Shown here: in pieces, positions 1-5,043 of the stretch
How the letters are laid out: each line of letters opens with the position of its first letter
Numbering within the stretch: the first letter of the stretch is position 1
Assembly (NCBI GenBank): GCA_002715745.1
Contig: PBAE01000018.1
Span: 29,755-34,797 of the forward strand
Direction of reading: 5' to 3'
DNA length: 5,043 nucleotides
DNA from: Woeseiaceae bacterium
GTDB lineage: Bacteria > Pseudomonadota > Gammaproteobacteria > Steroidobacterales > Woeseiaceae
Notes under the pieces: generated by a model
The model's input: only the letters and a program-made list of their open reading frames with translations
What the model was told of the DNA's origin: nothing
The model's database searches: none
Made by a program: the position numbers and the translations under genes

Positions 1-168
1 GGTGGAATTGATGGTGTTTTTGATGTCAGCGAGGTCATGAATATTACAATTGAATTGGTTCGACGAGGATATTCGGAGTCTGACATTGAAAAAATTTGGG
101 GAAAAAATCTCATCCGGGTATTCGACGAGGTTCAGAAAGTTTCAGAATCTATTCAGGCCAGAACTTAA
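1..168 (+). CDS. Membrane dipeptidase (peptidase family M19), C-terminal fragment
   Basis: This is the last 55 codons of a gene entering from the left edge, open in frame 1 from the first base and ending at TAA 166-168. The peptide begins GGIDGVFDVSEVMNITIELV and continues RRGYSESDIEKIWGKNLIRV. This is the typical C-terminal end of M19 (renal-type) dipeptidases: a Gly/Asp-rich turn, a helix reading 'N-(L/I)-T-x-x-L-x-x-R-G-Y-S-x-x-D-I', then 'I-x-G-x-N-x-x-R-V'. Family members are zinc enzymes that hydrolyse dipeptides, and many also accept D-residues at the second position. The metal ligands lie further upstream, outside the window, so activity cannot be judged here. The stop is 2 bases before the proposed TTG start of the next gene, so the two are probably co-transcribed. 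The assignment rests on recognising the tail motif only. Confidence 0.85.
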   Translation, partial: GGIDGVFDVSEVMNITIELVRRGYSESDIEKIWGKNLIRVFDEVQKVSESIQART

Positions 169-170
169 AC

Positions 171-701
171 TTGAAGAAAGATGTACGCCTTGCTTTTGTT
201 AGCGTCATTGCGATGTTCGCATTGATTGAATCATCTGTAATTCAATCACACCCATTAAGATTATCATTGAGTGAGATTGAATATCTAGAGCAAGAAAAGC
301 TTATTGTGATAGACCTTAGGCTGTTTTTAATGGATGTTAACGAAGCTCTAGTTTTTGATCCAGAGAGTAGGGAGTTGCGTTTTTGTGAGCCAGATGAAGC
401 ACCAAATGCTGAGCAATTATTGATGAGTTATATTAATGATTTTTTCTTTTTAGAAGTGAATGGTGAAAGAGTACCTCTAAAAATCAAAAAAAAGAGACTC
501 AAGGGCAATGGTATTGATACTGCCCTTGGAATTGTGTTCGAACATCATCACGATTCACCATTGAATACACTAAAAATAAAGAATGCAGTTTTTACCGATT
601 TATTTTTTGATCAGAGCAATATTGTCTATGTTCACATTAACAATGATTCAACGAGTTTGATGTTGGATAAAAAAACTCCTTCTCACACTTTGATTTTTTG
701 A
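171..701 (+). CDS. Exported DUF6702-like protein, partner of HupE/UreJ protein
   Basis: The protein is 176 residues from the TTG at 171. The frame is open from another TTG at 96, but that start would overlap the dipeptidase by 73 bases and place 25 unlikely residues before the signal peptide. From 171 the protein starts with K2-K3-D-V-R, a hydrophobic stretch (about 7-24) and a likely signal-peptidase site after IQS26, giving a mature N-terminus of H27-P28. ATG 213 is in frame but would remove the basic region. No clear Shine-Dalgarno supports any start. The mature opening HPLRLSLSEIEY, followed by 'IDLRLFLMDVNEAL', matches the pattern I know for DUF6702, small secreted proteins of unknown function that begin with an exposed His-Pro and often sit beside HupE/UreJ-like genes. 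The rest looks beta-rich. An HHH cluster at 125-127 and the N-terminal His could bind metal, which is inference. It lies 1 base before the HupE/UreJ gene, so translation is probably coupled. Confidence 0.75.
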   Translation: MKKDVRLAFVSVIAMFALIESSVIQSHPLRLSLSEIEYLEQEKLIVIDLRLFLMDVNEALVFDPESRELRFCEPDEAPNAEQLLMSYINDFFFLEVNGERVPLKIKKKRLKGNGIDTALGIVFEHHHDSPLNTLKIKNAVFTDLFFDQSNIVYVHINNDSTSLMLDKKTPSHTLIF

Positions 702-702
702 T

Positions 703-1290
703 ATGAATTCATTTGCTTTCTATATTCAATTGGGTTTCGAGCATATATCTGATATGGCTGGATACGATCACATATTATTTCTTATTGCGTTGTGTGCAGT
801 TTATCGATTGGAGCAATGGAAAAACCTTCTTATTTTAGTAACAGCTTTCACGATAGGGCATTGTATTACCCTTGCACTAACGTCTTTCAGTGTGATAACG
901 ATCCCATCAAACTTGATTGAGTTTCTAATTCCAGTAACAATCGCTATTACAGCGCTTCACAATGTATATAGTCATAATAATTCATTAAACAAATTAGAAA
1001 ATATGAATGGCCGATATTTGATGGCACTGTTTTTTGGTTTTATTCATGGGATGGGTTTCTCTAATTACTTTCGCGCATTACTCATGGACGATTCCTCCAT
1101 ATTAATGCCTTTGTTGGGTTTTAATTTAGGCATAGAGCTTGGGCAATTATTGGTTGTATTTTTAATTGTTGGAGCGGTCTATGTATTTTTAAATCTCTAC
1201 GGTACGCGACATCGAGACTGGAATATTTTTATTTCGGGTGGCGCATTCAGTTTGTCTGTATTGCTCATGCTTGAGAATAAAGTTTGGTAG
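703..1290 (+). CDS. HupE/UreJ-family integral membrane protein
   Basis: A 195-residue polytopic protein with about six hydrophobic segments (roughly 24-37, 40-60, 66-88, 105-126, 133-163, 173-190). Family signatures are clear. H14 leads into G20-Y-D-H23-I-L-F-L, FTIGH53-x-x-T-L lies in helix 2, E73-F-x-I-P-V-T-I-A-I-T-A-L lies in helix 3, F-F-G-F-I-H115-G-M-G-F-S lies in helix 4, and G-F-N-L-G-I-E145-L-G-Q is in helix 5. These conserved His, Asp and Glu residues are the reason HupE/UreJ proteins are proposed to pass nickel or other divalent metals. The DUF6702-associated subgroup has no established substrate. No hydrogenase or urease gene is visible here, so a nickel role is unproven. ATG 703 follows the upstream TGA by one base, and no Shine-Dalgarno is seen, so coupling to the upstream gene is likely. 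The gene is full length for the family. It is followed by a 74-base AT-rich gap and a convergent gene. Confidence 0.88.
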   Translation: MNSFAFYIQLGFEHISDMAGYDHILFLIALCAVYRLEQWKNLLILVTAFTIGHCITLALTSFSVITIPSNLIEFLIPVTIAITALHNVYSHNNSLNKLENMNGRYLMALFFGFIHGMGFSNYFRALLMDDSSILMPLLGFNLGIELGQLLVVFLIVGAVYVFLNLYGTRHRDWNIFISGGAFSLSVLLMLENKVW

Positions 1291-1364
1291 AATGATTATC
1301 TTTAAAATTTCTTAACGATAACAGGATATTTAATTTATAAAATAGTTCAATAAAATTATATAAG

Positions 1365-2846
1365 TTATTGTTTATTATTCTCATTTAATAATTTATTACC
1401 AATTTTTATTACATCCTCAATAAGTTCTCTAAAATCCTGTAATCGACTTCGATGGTTTGTGATTGCCACTCGTATTGAGAATATACTATTTAATAAGGCC
1501 GATGATGGAGCATGATCCCCACTTTCATGGAGTCTCATTAATAATTCCGCATTGAAATCGTTCAGACGTTTGTTATCAATATTCTCATTTACGAACCTAA
1601 AGTTAACAATGTTAAGAGAGGTAGGAGATAACAGTTCAAGATTCTGATTTTCTTCAATTAAATTTGTTAGGTATTTTGCTTGATTTATGTTTTGTTGGAC
1701 TAAGTCGCCAAATTTATCCGATCCTTCAATTCTCAGTGCCATCCATGCTCTTAATGCCTTAAATGAACGTGAAAGCTGAACACCATATTCTGAAAAATTT
1801 AATGGTCCAGAAGCCAGACCTCTCTCAAATTTTTTAATATAGGGAGGTATGACAGAAAATGTTTCTTTATGAGGGGCCCCACCTCTTATTAATGTGCATC
1901 CACAATCATATTGAATATACATCCACTTATGTAAATCAAAAGCAATTGAGTCTGAAAATTCCATTCCTTCCACGAGATGTTTTGACTCTTTCGATAATTT
2001 TGTGATCGCACCGAATGCCCCGTCTGTATGTAGCCACATGTTTTCTTTTTTTGCAATTTCAGAAAGTTTCATTAATGGGTCGATAGCCCCCGTATTGACA
2101 GTGCCAACATTAGCAATTATGCAAGCTGGCTGATTACCGTTTTTTTTGTCATTGGATATAGCTTCTTTCAATAGCTCGATGTTTATTGTGTAATCATCCA
2201 GAACTGGCACAAGTCTGAGTGACTCTGATCCAAGCCCCAATAGTTCTATGGCTTTTCGAATGCACGAATGAGTTTCTGTCGAGCTGTAGTAAATTAATCT
2301 TGAGTTTTCTTGTACATCGACACCCGTCTTTCTGACATCATAATCTGCCGCATGAGTCCTTGCGACAGCTAAACCAACAAGATTTGCCATAGATCCTCCA
2401 CTCACAAGAAGACCGCTTGCATTGGAGGGGTAGTCCATTAATGTTTTTAGCCAATCAAGTAATTGAAGTTCTACGTGAGTTGAGGCTGTTTCATCTAATC
2501 CTAAACTGCCTGAATTCATTGCAGAAATAATCATATCAGCAATTACTTGACTGGGCGTTCCGGTACCGCCAACCCAGCTCCAGAATCTTGGGTGAATATT
2601 ATTTGTAGGATAAGGAAGTATGTGTTTTTTCACTTCGTTGTAAACATCGGCATACCTCGATCCTGATGTTGGCAAATCTTCAGTAAAAAGTTTTTTTGAA
2701 TCCTCGGGGAGTTCGCTCCACACAGGTCTATCTCCAACTGTCTTGAGGTAGTCCACCACATCATCACAAACCCTGTGAAGTAATGCTTGAAACTCATCCC
2801 AATCGTCTGGATCCAGTGTTTTTTCTTTCTTATCTGTATCTTTCAT
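1365..2846 (-). CDS. PLP-dependent (group II) amino acid decarboxylase, aromatic-L-amino-acid decarboxylase-like
   Basis: A 493-residue cytoplasmic enzyme, full length for the family (about 470-500). Visible landmarks are an N-terminal helical arm, HPRFWSWVGGTGTP (85-98), the PLP phosphate-binding region SGGSMANLVGLAVAR (149-163), and H193 in ETHSCIRKA (the residue that stacks on the PLP ring in animal DOPA decarboxylase). HTD275GAFGA contains the Asp that pairs with the PLP nitrogen, and D304-L-H-K307-W holds the Schiff-base lysine. Y336 in PPYIKK lies 29 residues after that lysine. The same spacing in human DDC (K303 to Y332) marks the flexible-loop tyrosine needed for decarboxylation rather than oxidative aldehyde formation. 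The reaction should be removal of the alpha-carboxyl group from an L-amino acid, giving an amine and CO2. The substrate (aromatic, glutamate, diaminobutyrate or other) cannot be read from the sequence with confidence. The ATG at 2844-2846 has an A-rich leader without a Shine-Dalgarno. The gene is divergent from a small membrane-protein gene. Confidence 0.9.
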   Translation of the reverse strand: MKDTDKKEKTLDPDDWDEFQALLHRVCDDVVDYLKTVGDRPVWSELPEDSKKLFTEDLPTSGSRYADVYNEVKKHILPYPTNNIHPRFWSWVGGTGTPSQVIADMIISAMNSGSLGLDETASTHVELQLLDWLKTLMDYPSNASGLLVSGGSMANLVGLAVARTHAADYDVRKTGVDVQENSRLIYYSSTETHSCIRKAIELLGLGSESLRLVPVLDDYTINIELLKEAISNDKKNGNQPACIIANVGTVNTGAIDPLMKLSEIAKKENMWLHTDGAFGAITKLSKESKHLVEGMEFSDSIAFDLHKWMYIQYDCGCTLIRGGAPHKETFSVIPPYIKKFERGLASGPLNFSEYGVQLSRSFKALRAWMALRIEGSDKFGDLVQQNINQAKYLTNLIEENQNLELLSPTSLNIVNFRFVNENIDNKRLNDFNAELLMRLHESGDHAPSSALLNSIFSIRVAITNHRSRLQDFRELIEDVIKIGNKLLNENNKQ

Positions 2847-2896
2847 TAGACTGTTTTTTTAGTGAAACTGATTCAACTTTGTAATATTGTACTCGA
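2847..2896. promoter_or_regulatory. Divergent promoter region between decarboxylase and small membrane protein
   Basis: These 50 bases separate two divergent start codons and must hold at least part of both promoters if each gene is transcribed on its own. The best -10-like hexamers are TACAAT read on the - strand (2886-2891) and TAATAT read on the + strand (2882-2887), and they overlap. Neither has a convincing -35 at 16-18 bases. Assignment is by position and base composition only. No operator-like palindrome was seen. Confidence 0.3.
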
Positions 2897-3046
2897 ATGA
2901 ATCTACTAATGTTAATACTTATCTTTCTCGGAATATTCGTGTCATGTTCTATTGCTTATTTTTTTTGGCGCTTGATTCCAAAAATCAACAAACTAGAACA
3001 ACAAAGCAATCAAGCAAAAAAAATGGAATCACCTGAGGATGATTAA
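2897..3046 (+). CDS. Small single-pass membrane protein (49 aa), unrecognised
   Basis: ATG 2897 to TAA 3044-3046 encodes 49 residues. It fills a gap between two larger genes. Residues 3-24 are an unbroken hydrophobic helix beginning NLLMLILIFLGIFVS and ending in the aromatic Y21-F-F-W24. R25 follows, and then a charged, glutamine-rich tail K29-I-N-K-L-E-Q-Q-S-N-Q-A-K-K with an acidic end (P-E-D-D). With no charge before the helix and Arg/Lys just after it, the positive-inside rule predicts N-out, C-in. The helix-plus-polar-tail plan is typical of true micropeptides and unlikely by chance in random AT-rich DNA. Cys17 sits after F-V-S, but Phe at -3 and the lack of basic N-terminal residues argue against a lipobox. 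There is no Shine-Dalgarno. It is divergent from the decarboxylase and ends 5 bases from the convergent lipoprotein gene. I do not recognise a family. It could be a small subunit of an envelope complex. Confidence 0.6.
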   Translation: MNLLMLILIFLGIFVSCSIAYFFWRLIPKINKLEQQSNQAKKMESPEDD

Positions 3047-3051
3047 CAAAT

Positions 3052-3705
3052 TTAAAGATTTTCATTTATCAAAAATAAAGCTTCATCAAGAGCTGGTTTG
3101 TTATCTAAAATAAAATTCAACATCGATAATAATTTCTCATTATTTTGAGTCTCTTCATCAGAATTGAAAAATGACTTAAGATCACTAATTGAAAGGTATG
3201 CTGGATGATGCAACTCTAGGATTTCTGCATAAAAATAATTATGATTTTTTTTTGTCACATACAACTTGTAAAAATGTAAAGCAAGGTTCTCATCGTTAAT
3301 TTTTGAGAGCCAAGACTTAAAAAGATCTTGATTGGGATTTGATATAACCATCATTTGATGATTTTTTTTATCAATCTCCCATCCTTTTTTTTTGAAAGAT
3401 TCTCCAATTGATCCTCCGTTTAAAATTCTCTTATGAATGGCAGAGACTTTTATTGTTTCTTTGAATTTTACAACCGCAAGAGTGTGATAATTTTTCTTTA
3501 TCTTGTTATTTGAATCTAAGCTGTATAAAAAACTTACTCTTGACTGATTATCTGATTGAACGATATCAACACCGTATGATCCAAATTTATTTTCTATTCT
3601 TTCACTGTTCAAAAGAGTATCCTTATTTTCATAATTGTCACTGCATGAAATTAAAATAAATAGAAAAAAAAAGTATAGACATGATGTCTTGGGAAGCTGG
3701 TTCAT
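3052..3705 (-). CDS. Putative outer-membrane lipoprotein, unknown function
   Basis: A 217-residue protein from the ATG at 3703-3705. The frame stays open upstream to 3801, but that would overlap the divergent gene's start and add 32 residues before an obvious lipoprotein signal. The chosen start gives MNQLPK, a Phe/Leu/Ile-rich core (9-19) and the lipobox L18-I-S-C21. Ser at +2 after the lipidated Cys predicts Lol-dependent transfer to the outer membrane in Gram-negatives. The mature part has no membrane segment. The stretch with ENKFGSYGVDIVQS (38-51) and G-G-S-I-G-E-S-F-K-K-K-G-W-E-I (about 97-111) resembles a conserved uncharacterised gammaproteobacterial family I recall, with a 'RFGxYGV' opening and an 'R-I-L-x-G-x-S-I-G-x-x-F-K-x-x-G-W' core. 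This is from memory and unverified. No function can be given. The leader on the - strand holds a perfect TATAAT about 32 bases before the start. The gene is convergent with the small membrane-protein gene. Confidence 0.8.
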   Translation of the reverse strand: MNQLPKTSCLYFFFLFILISCSDNYENKDTLLNSERIENKFGSYGVDIVQSDNQSRVSFLYSLDSNNKIKKNYHTLAVVKFKETIKVSAIHKRILNGGSIGESFKKKGWEIDKKNHQMMVISNPNQDLFKSWLSKINDENLALHFYKLYVTKKNHNYFYAEILELHHPAYLSISDLKSFFNSDEETQNNEKLLSMLNFILDNKPALDEALFLINENL

Positions 3706-3774
3706 TTTTGAGTTAATCTTTCTTGGGTTTATAGTTATTATATATACTTTCGTTAAATTATCTCTTAAATCATT
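3706..3774. promoter_or_regulatory. Divergent promoter region with back-to-back -10 elements
   Basis: These 69 bases lie between the divergent lipoprotein and exported-protein start codons. Read on the - strand, 3737-3742 is a perfect TATAAT, giving a leader of about 25 bases to the lipoprotein ATG. Read on the + strand, 3743-3748 is TATACT, giving a leader of about 20 bases to the ATG at 3775. The two hexamers abut exactly. Neither has a good -35: the expected positions, about 3760-3765 and 3720-3725, do not resemble TTGACA. The AT richness makes chance matches likely. Confidence 0.35.
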
Positions 3775-4191
3775 ATGAATAAGAAATACACTTTGGGCCA
3801 AATAATATTTGCATTGACTGTTGGATTCCTTGCTGCAACTTCTGTCTATTTCAGTTCTACATCACCTGACATCACAATCCAGCGAGAAAGTGAAGAAGCA
3901 GTGATAAAGCAAAGCGAAAAGCTATTCATGACTACTTTACAAATGCCAAACACAACACAAATAATTCATCCTCTTAATCCCGACAGAGATGTCGGTAAAT
4001 CCTACATCTATCCATTGGATGGTGATTGGCAAATATCAGGCTTTTATAGACGCAATCAAAATGAAGAATGGAGAGCATGGCTGATCAACCTAGATAACTC
4101 ACTAAAACTGATTGATTTGCGCGTTCAGGGGTTGATAAGTGAGTTTGACGAGGATGTTTTAAAAAAAGAAAATGTAATCATTCTGCCTTAG
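3775..4191 (+). CDS. Short exported or membrane-anchored protein, unknown function
   Basis: A 138-residue protein from ATG 3775 to TAG 4189-4191. It starts MNKKYT, followed by one hydrophobic segment (about 8-26, GQIIFALTVGFLAATSVYFS). No lipobox and no strong signal-peptidase site are visible, so an uncleaved N-terminal anchor with a periplasmic domain of about 110 residues is the simplest reading. An acidic/basic helix (33-50, with E38-S-E-E and K45-x4-K49) comes first. A likely beta-rich part follows, with D82-G-D-W85-Q-I-S-G-F-Y, E97-E-W99-R-A-W102 and L-K-L-I-D-L-R-V. No cysteines are present. I do not recognise the family. The start has no Shine-Dalgarno (the leader is CTTAAATCATT). It is divergent from the lipoprotein gene and ends 3 bases from the convergent six-helix membrane protein gene, so both neighbours are also envelope proteins. 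A shared role is conceivable, but only the adjacency supports it. Confidence 0.7.
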   Translation: MNKKYTLGQIIFALTVGFLAATSVYFSSTSPDITIQRESEEAVIKQSEKLFMTTLQMPNTTQIIHPLNPDRDVGKSYIYPLDGDWQISGFYRRNQNEEWRAWLINLDNSLKLIDLRVQGLISEFDEDVLKKENVIILP

Positions 4192-4194
4192 ATA

Positions 4195-5013
4195 CTATTT
4201 TTTTAAATTTCTGTCCTCGTCCCACTGAACTATGTTGAGCTCGATAAATAAAAATGCAACAAGCCATAAAAAAGCATCCCAAAAATCGATGAAATCACCT
4301 TTTATTCCCCAGTAAATAGCATTGAAGAATAGAATTGGGTATAAAAAATATTTGCTGAGGGAGCTTAATTTTTTTGAAGCAGAGAGATAGTTATTTTTCT
4401 CAACCAATATAATATTTATCTCAATTATCAATACAACAATAATCCATACACCTGAATTTATTACATCAATCCACCCCAATCTTATAATCTCAATTAAGCC
4501 ATTGAAGTCAACAAGGGCCTGCATACCAGGAAATTTGAAAAATTCACTAGATGTGCTTAACAGCTCACAGTTATTAGAGGTGATTGTTTGATATTCATTT
4601 ATATCTACAGAATATGCCCAATCTCCACTTGACAGTTGACATAGATTTTTTATTTGTAAGTAGCTTTCAGCCTCATAAAATATAACTAGGTTAGCGTAAT
4701 AACCAAAAAATGAATATAAAATAAATCCATAACATATAGATTTAATTAAAAAAAGTGTGTAATTAACTGATTTTGTGAATATTTTATCATCTAAAACATA
4801 AGTTTCTAGCTCTAGTAGCCACAATAAAATCAACCAAGCAGCAGTATCAATTGATGAAGCAAAACCCTCATAAATCTGATGGAATTCTATTCCATTTGGA
4901 TATCTGATTGGGTAAGCAAGCACTTCCTCCTCTAAAAAAAAATACATATTAACAGTAACCAGTATATAAATGCTGTATTTAAAAATTTGGAATATTTTTT
5001 CTTTGCTTGGCAT
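4195..5013 (-). CDS. Six-helix membrane protein with three internal two-helix repeats, unknown function
   Basis: A 272-residue polytopic protein. Likely helices are 13-27, 58-74, 84-106, 186-204, 222-238 and 245-262. Basic residues at the N-terminus and in the 205-221 loop place N and C termini in the cytoplasm. The long 107-185 loop is then periplasmic, and its C125 and C149 could form a disulfide. Helices pair into three repeats. The first helix of each has K-x3-Y (K12/Y16, K91/Y95, K221/Y225). The second has W-x7-E-(L/I)-(E/N) (W60/E68/E70, W190/E198/N200, W250/E258/N260), with Asp or Asn four residues before the Trp. The segments around S54-I-D-T-A-A-W and G-D-F-I-D-F-W-D-A-F-L-W match an uncharacterised family I recall from marine Gammaproteobacteria (memory, unverified). 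The ATG at 5011-5013 is preceded by AAGGAT only one base away, too close for a normal Shine-Dalgarno. A TATACA -10-like hexamer lies at 5034-5039 on the - strand, with its -35 outside the window. Confidence 0.82.
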   Translation of the reverse strand: MPSKEKIFQIFKYSIYILVTVNMYFFLEEEVLAYPIRYPNGIEFHQIYEGFASSIDTAAWLILLWLLELETYVLDDKIFTKSVNYTLFLIKSICYGFILYSFFGYYANLVIFYEAESYLQIKNLCQLSSGDWAYSVDINEYQTITSNNCELLSTSSEFFKFPGMQALVDFNGLIEIIRLGWIDVINSGVWIIVVLIIEINIILVEKNNYLSASKKLSSLSKYFLYPILFFNAIYWGIKGDFIDFWDAFLWLVAFLFIELNIVQWDEDRNLKK

Positions 5014-5043
5014 ATCCTTATTTACTCTGTATTTGTATAATTT

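Noticed and set aside
96..170. N-terminal extension of the DUF6702-like frame upstream of TTG 171
   Set aside because: It overlaps the coding end of the M19 dipeptidase, starts at an unsupported TTG, and puts 25 non-hydrophobic residues before a clear signal peptide.
1296..1358. Possible bidirectional terminator in the gap after the HupE/UreJ gene
   Set aside because: The candidate stems (TTATC with GATAA, 1296-1321; TAATTTAT with ATAAAATTA, 1331-1358) are short or bulged, almost pure A/T, and lack a GC stem followed by a U-run.
2897..3046. Reading the 49-residue protein as a lipoprotein because of Cys17
   Set aside because: The residue at -3 is Phe, the N-terminus has no basic residues, and the hydrophobic stretch continues well past the Cys.
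3706..3801. Upstream extension of the lipoprotein frame to 3801
   Set aside because: It would overlap the start of the divergent gene at 3775 and hide the lipoprotein signal whose lipobox fits an ATG at 3703-3705.
1365..5013. A defence, toxin-antitoxin or mobile-element system
   Set aside because: No nuclease, methylase, transposase, integrase, helicase or toxin motif was seen, no terminal inverted or direct repeats flank any segment, and base composition looks even across the window.

Overview
The window is AT-rich (about one third G+C by eye), gene-dense chromosomal bacterial DNA. It holds eight protein-coding genes and no recognisable RNA gene, mobile element, CRISPR array or phage feature. 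Three things point to a Gram-negative, probably marine gammaproteobacterium with a low-GC genome. These are a lipoprotein with a Lol-type signal, a six-helix membrane protein of a type I recall from marine Gammaproteobacteria, and a DUF6702 plus HupE/UreJ pair. DUF6702 is also common in Bacteroidota, and no search was possible, so the placement is tentative.

Left part (1-1290, + strand): a probable operon. It starts with the last 55 codons of a membrane dipeptidase (peptidase M19). After 2 bases comes an exported DUF6702-like protein best started at a TTG codon (171-701), and after 1 base a six-helix HupE/UreJ-family membrane protein (703-1290). The exported and membrane proteins look like a functional pair in the cell envelope, possibly for metal handling.

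Middle part (1365-3046): a PLP-dependent decarboxylase of the aromatic-amino-acid decarboxylase fold family lies on the - strand (1365-2846). Its PLP lysine, PLP-binding aspartate, stacking histidine and loop tyrosine are all present. A 50-base region separates its start from an unannotated 49-codon gene (2897-3046, +) for a single-pass membrane micropeptide.

Right part (3052-5013): three envelope genes of unknown function on alternating strands. They are a lipoprotein (3052-3705, -), a short exported or membrane-anchored protein (3775-4191, +) and a six-helix membrane protein (4195-5013, -). The membrane protein is built from three copies of a two-helix unit with an exactly spaced W-x7-E motif. 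This is the most striking structural observation in the window.

From 1365 to the right end the genes alternate strand one by one. Convergent neighbours are only 5 and 3 bases apart, and divergent neighbours share short promoter regions of 50 and 69 bases. Recognisable Shine-Dalgarno sequences are almost absent. No strong intrinsic terminator was seen. I see no evidence of a defence system or other multi-gene novelty. The novel material is the set of uncharacterised envelope proteins.
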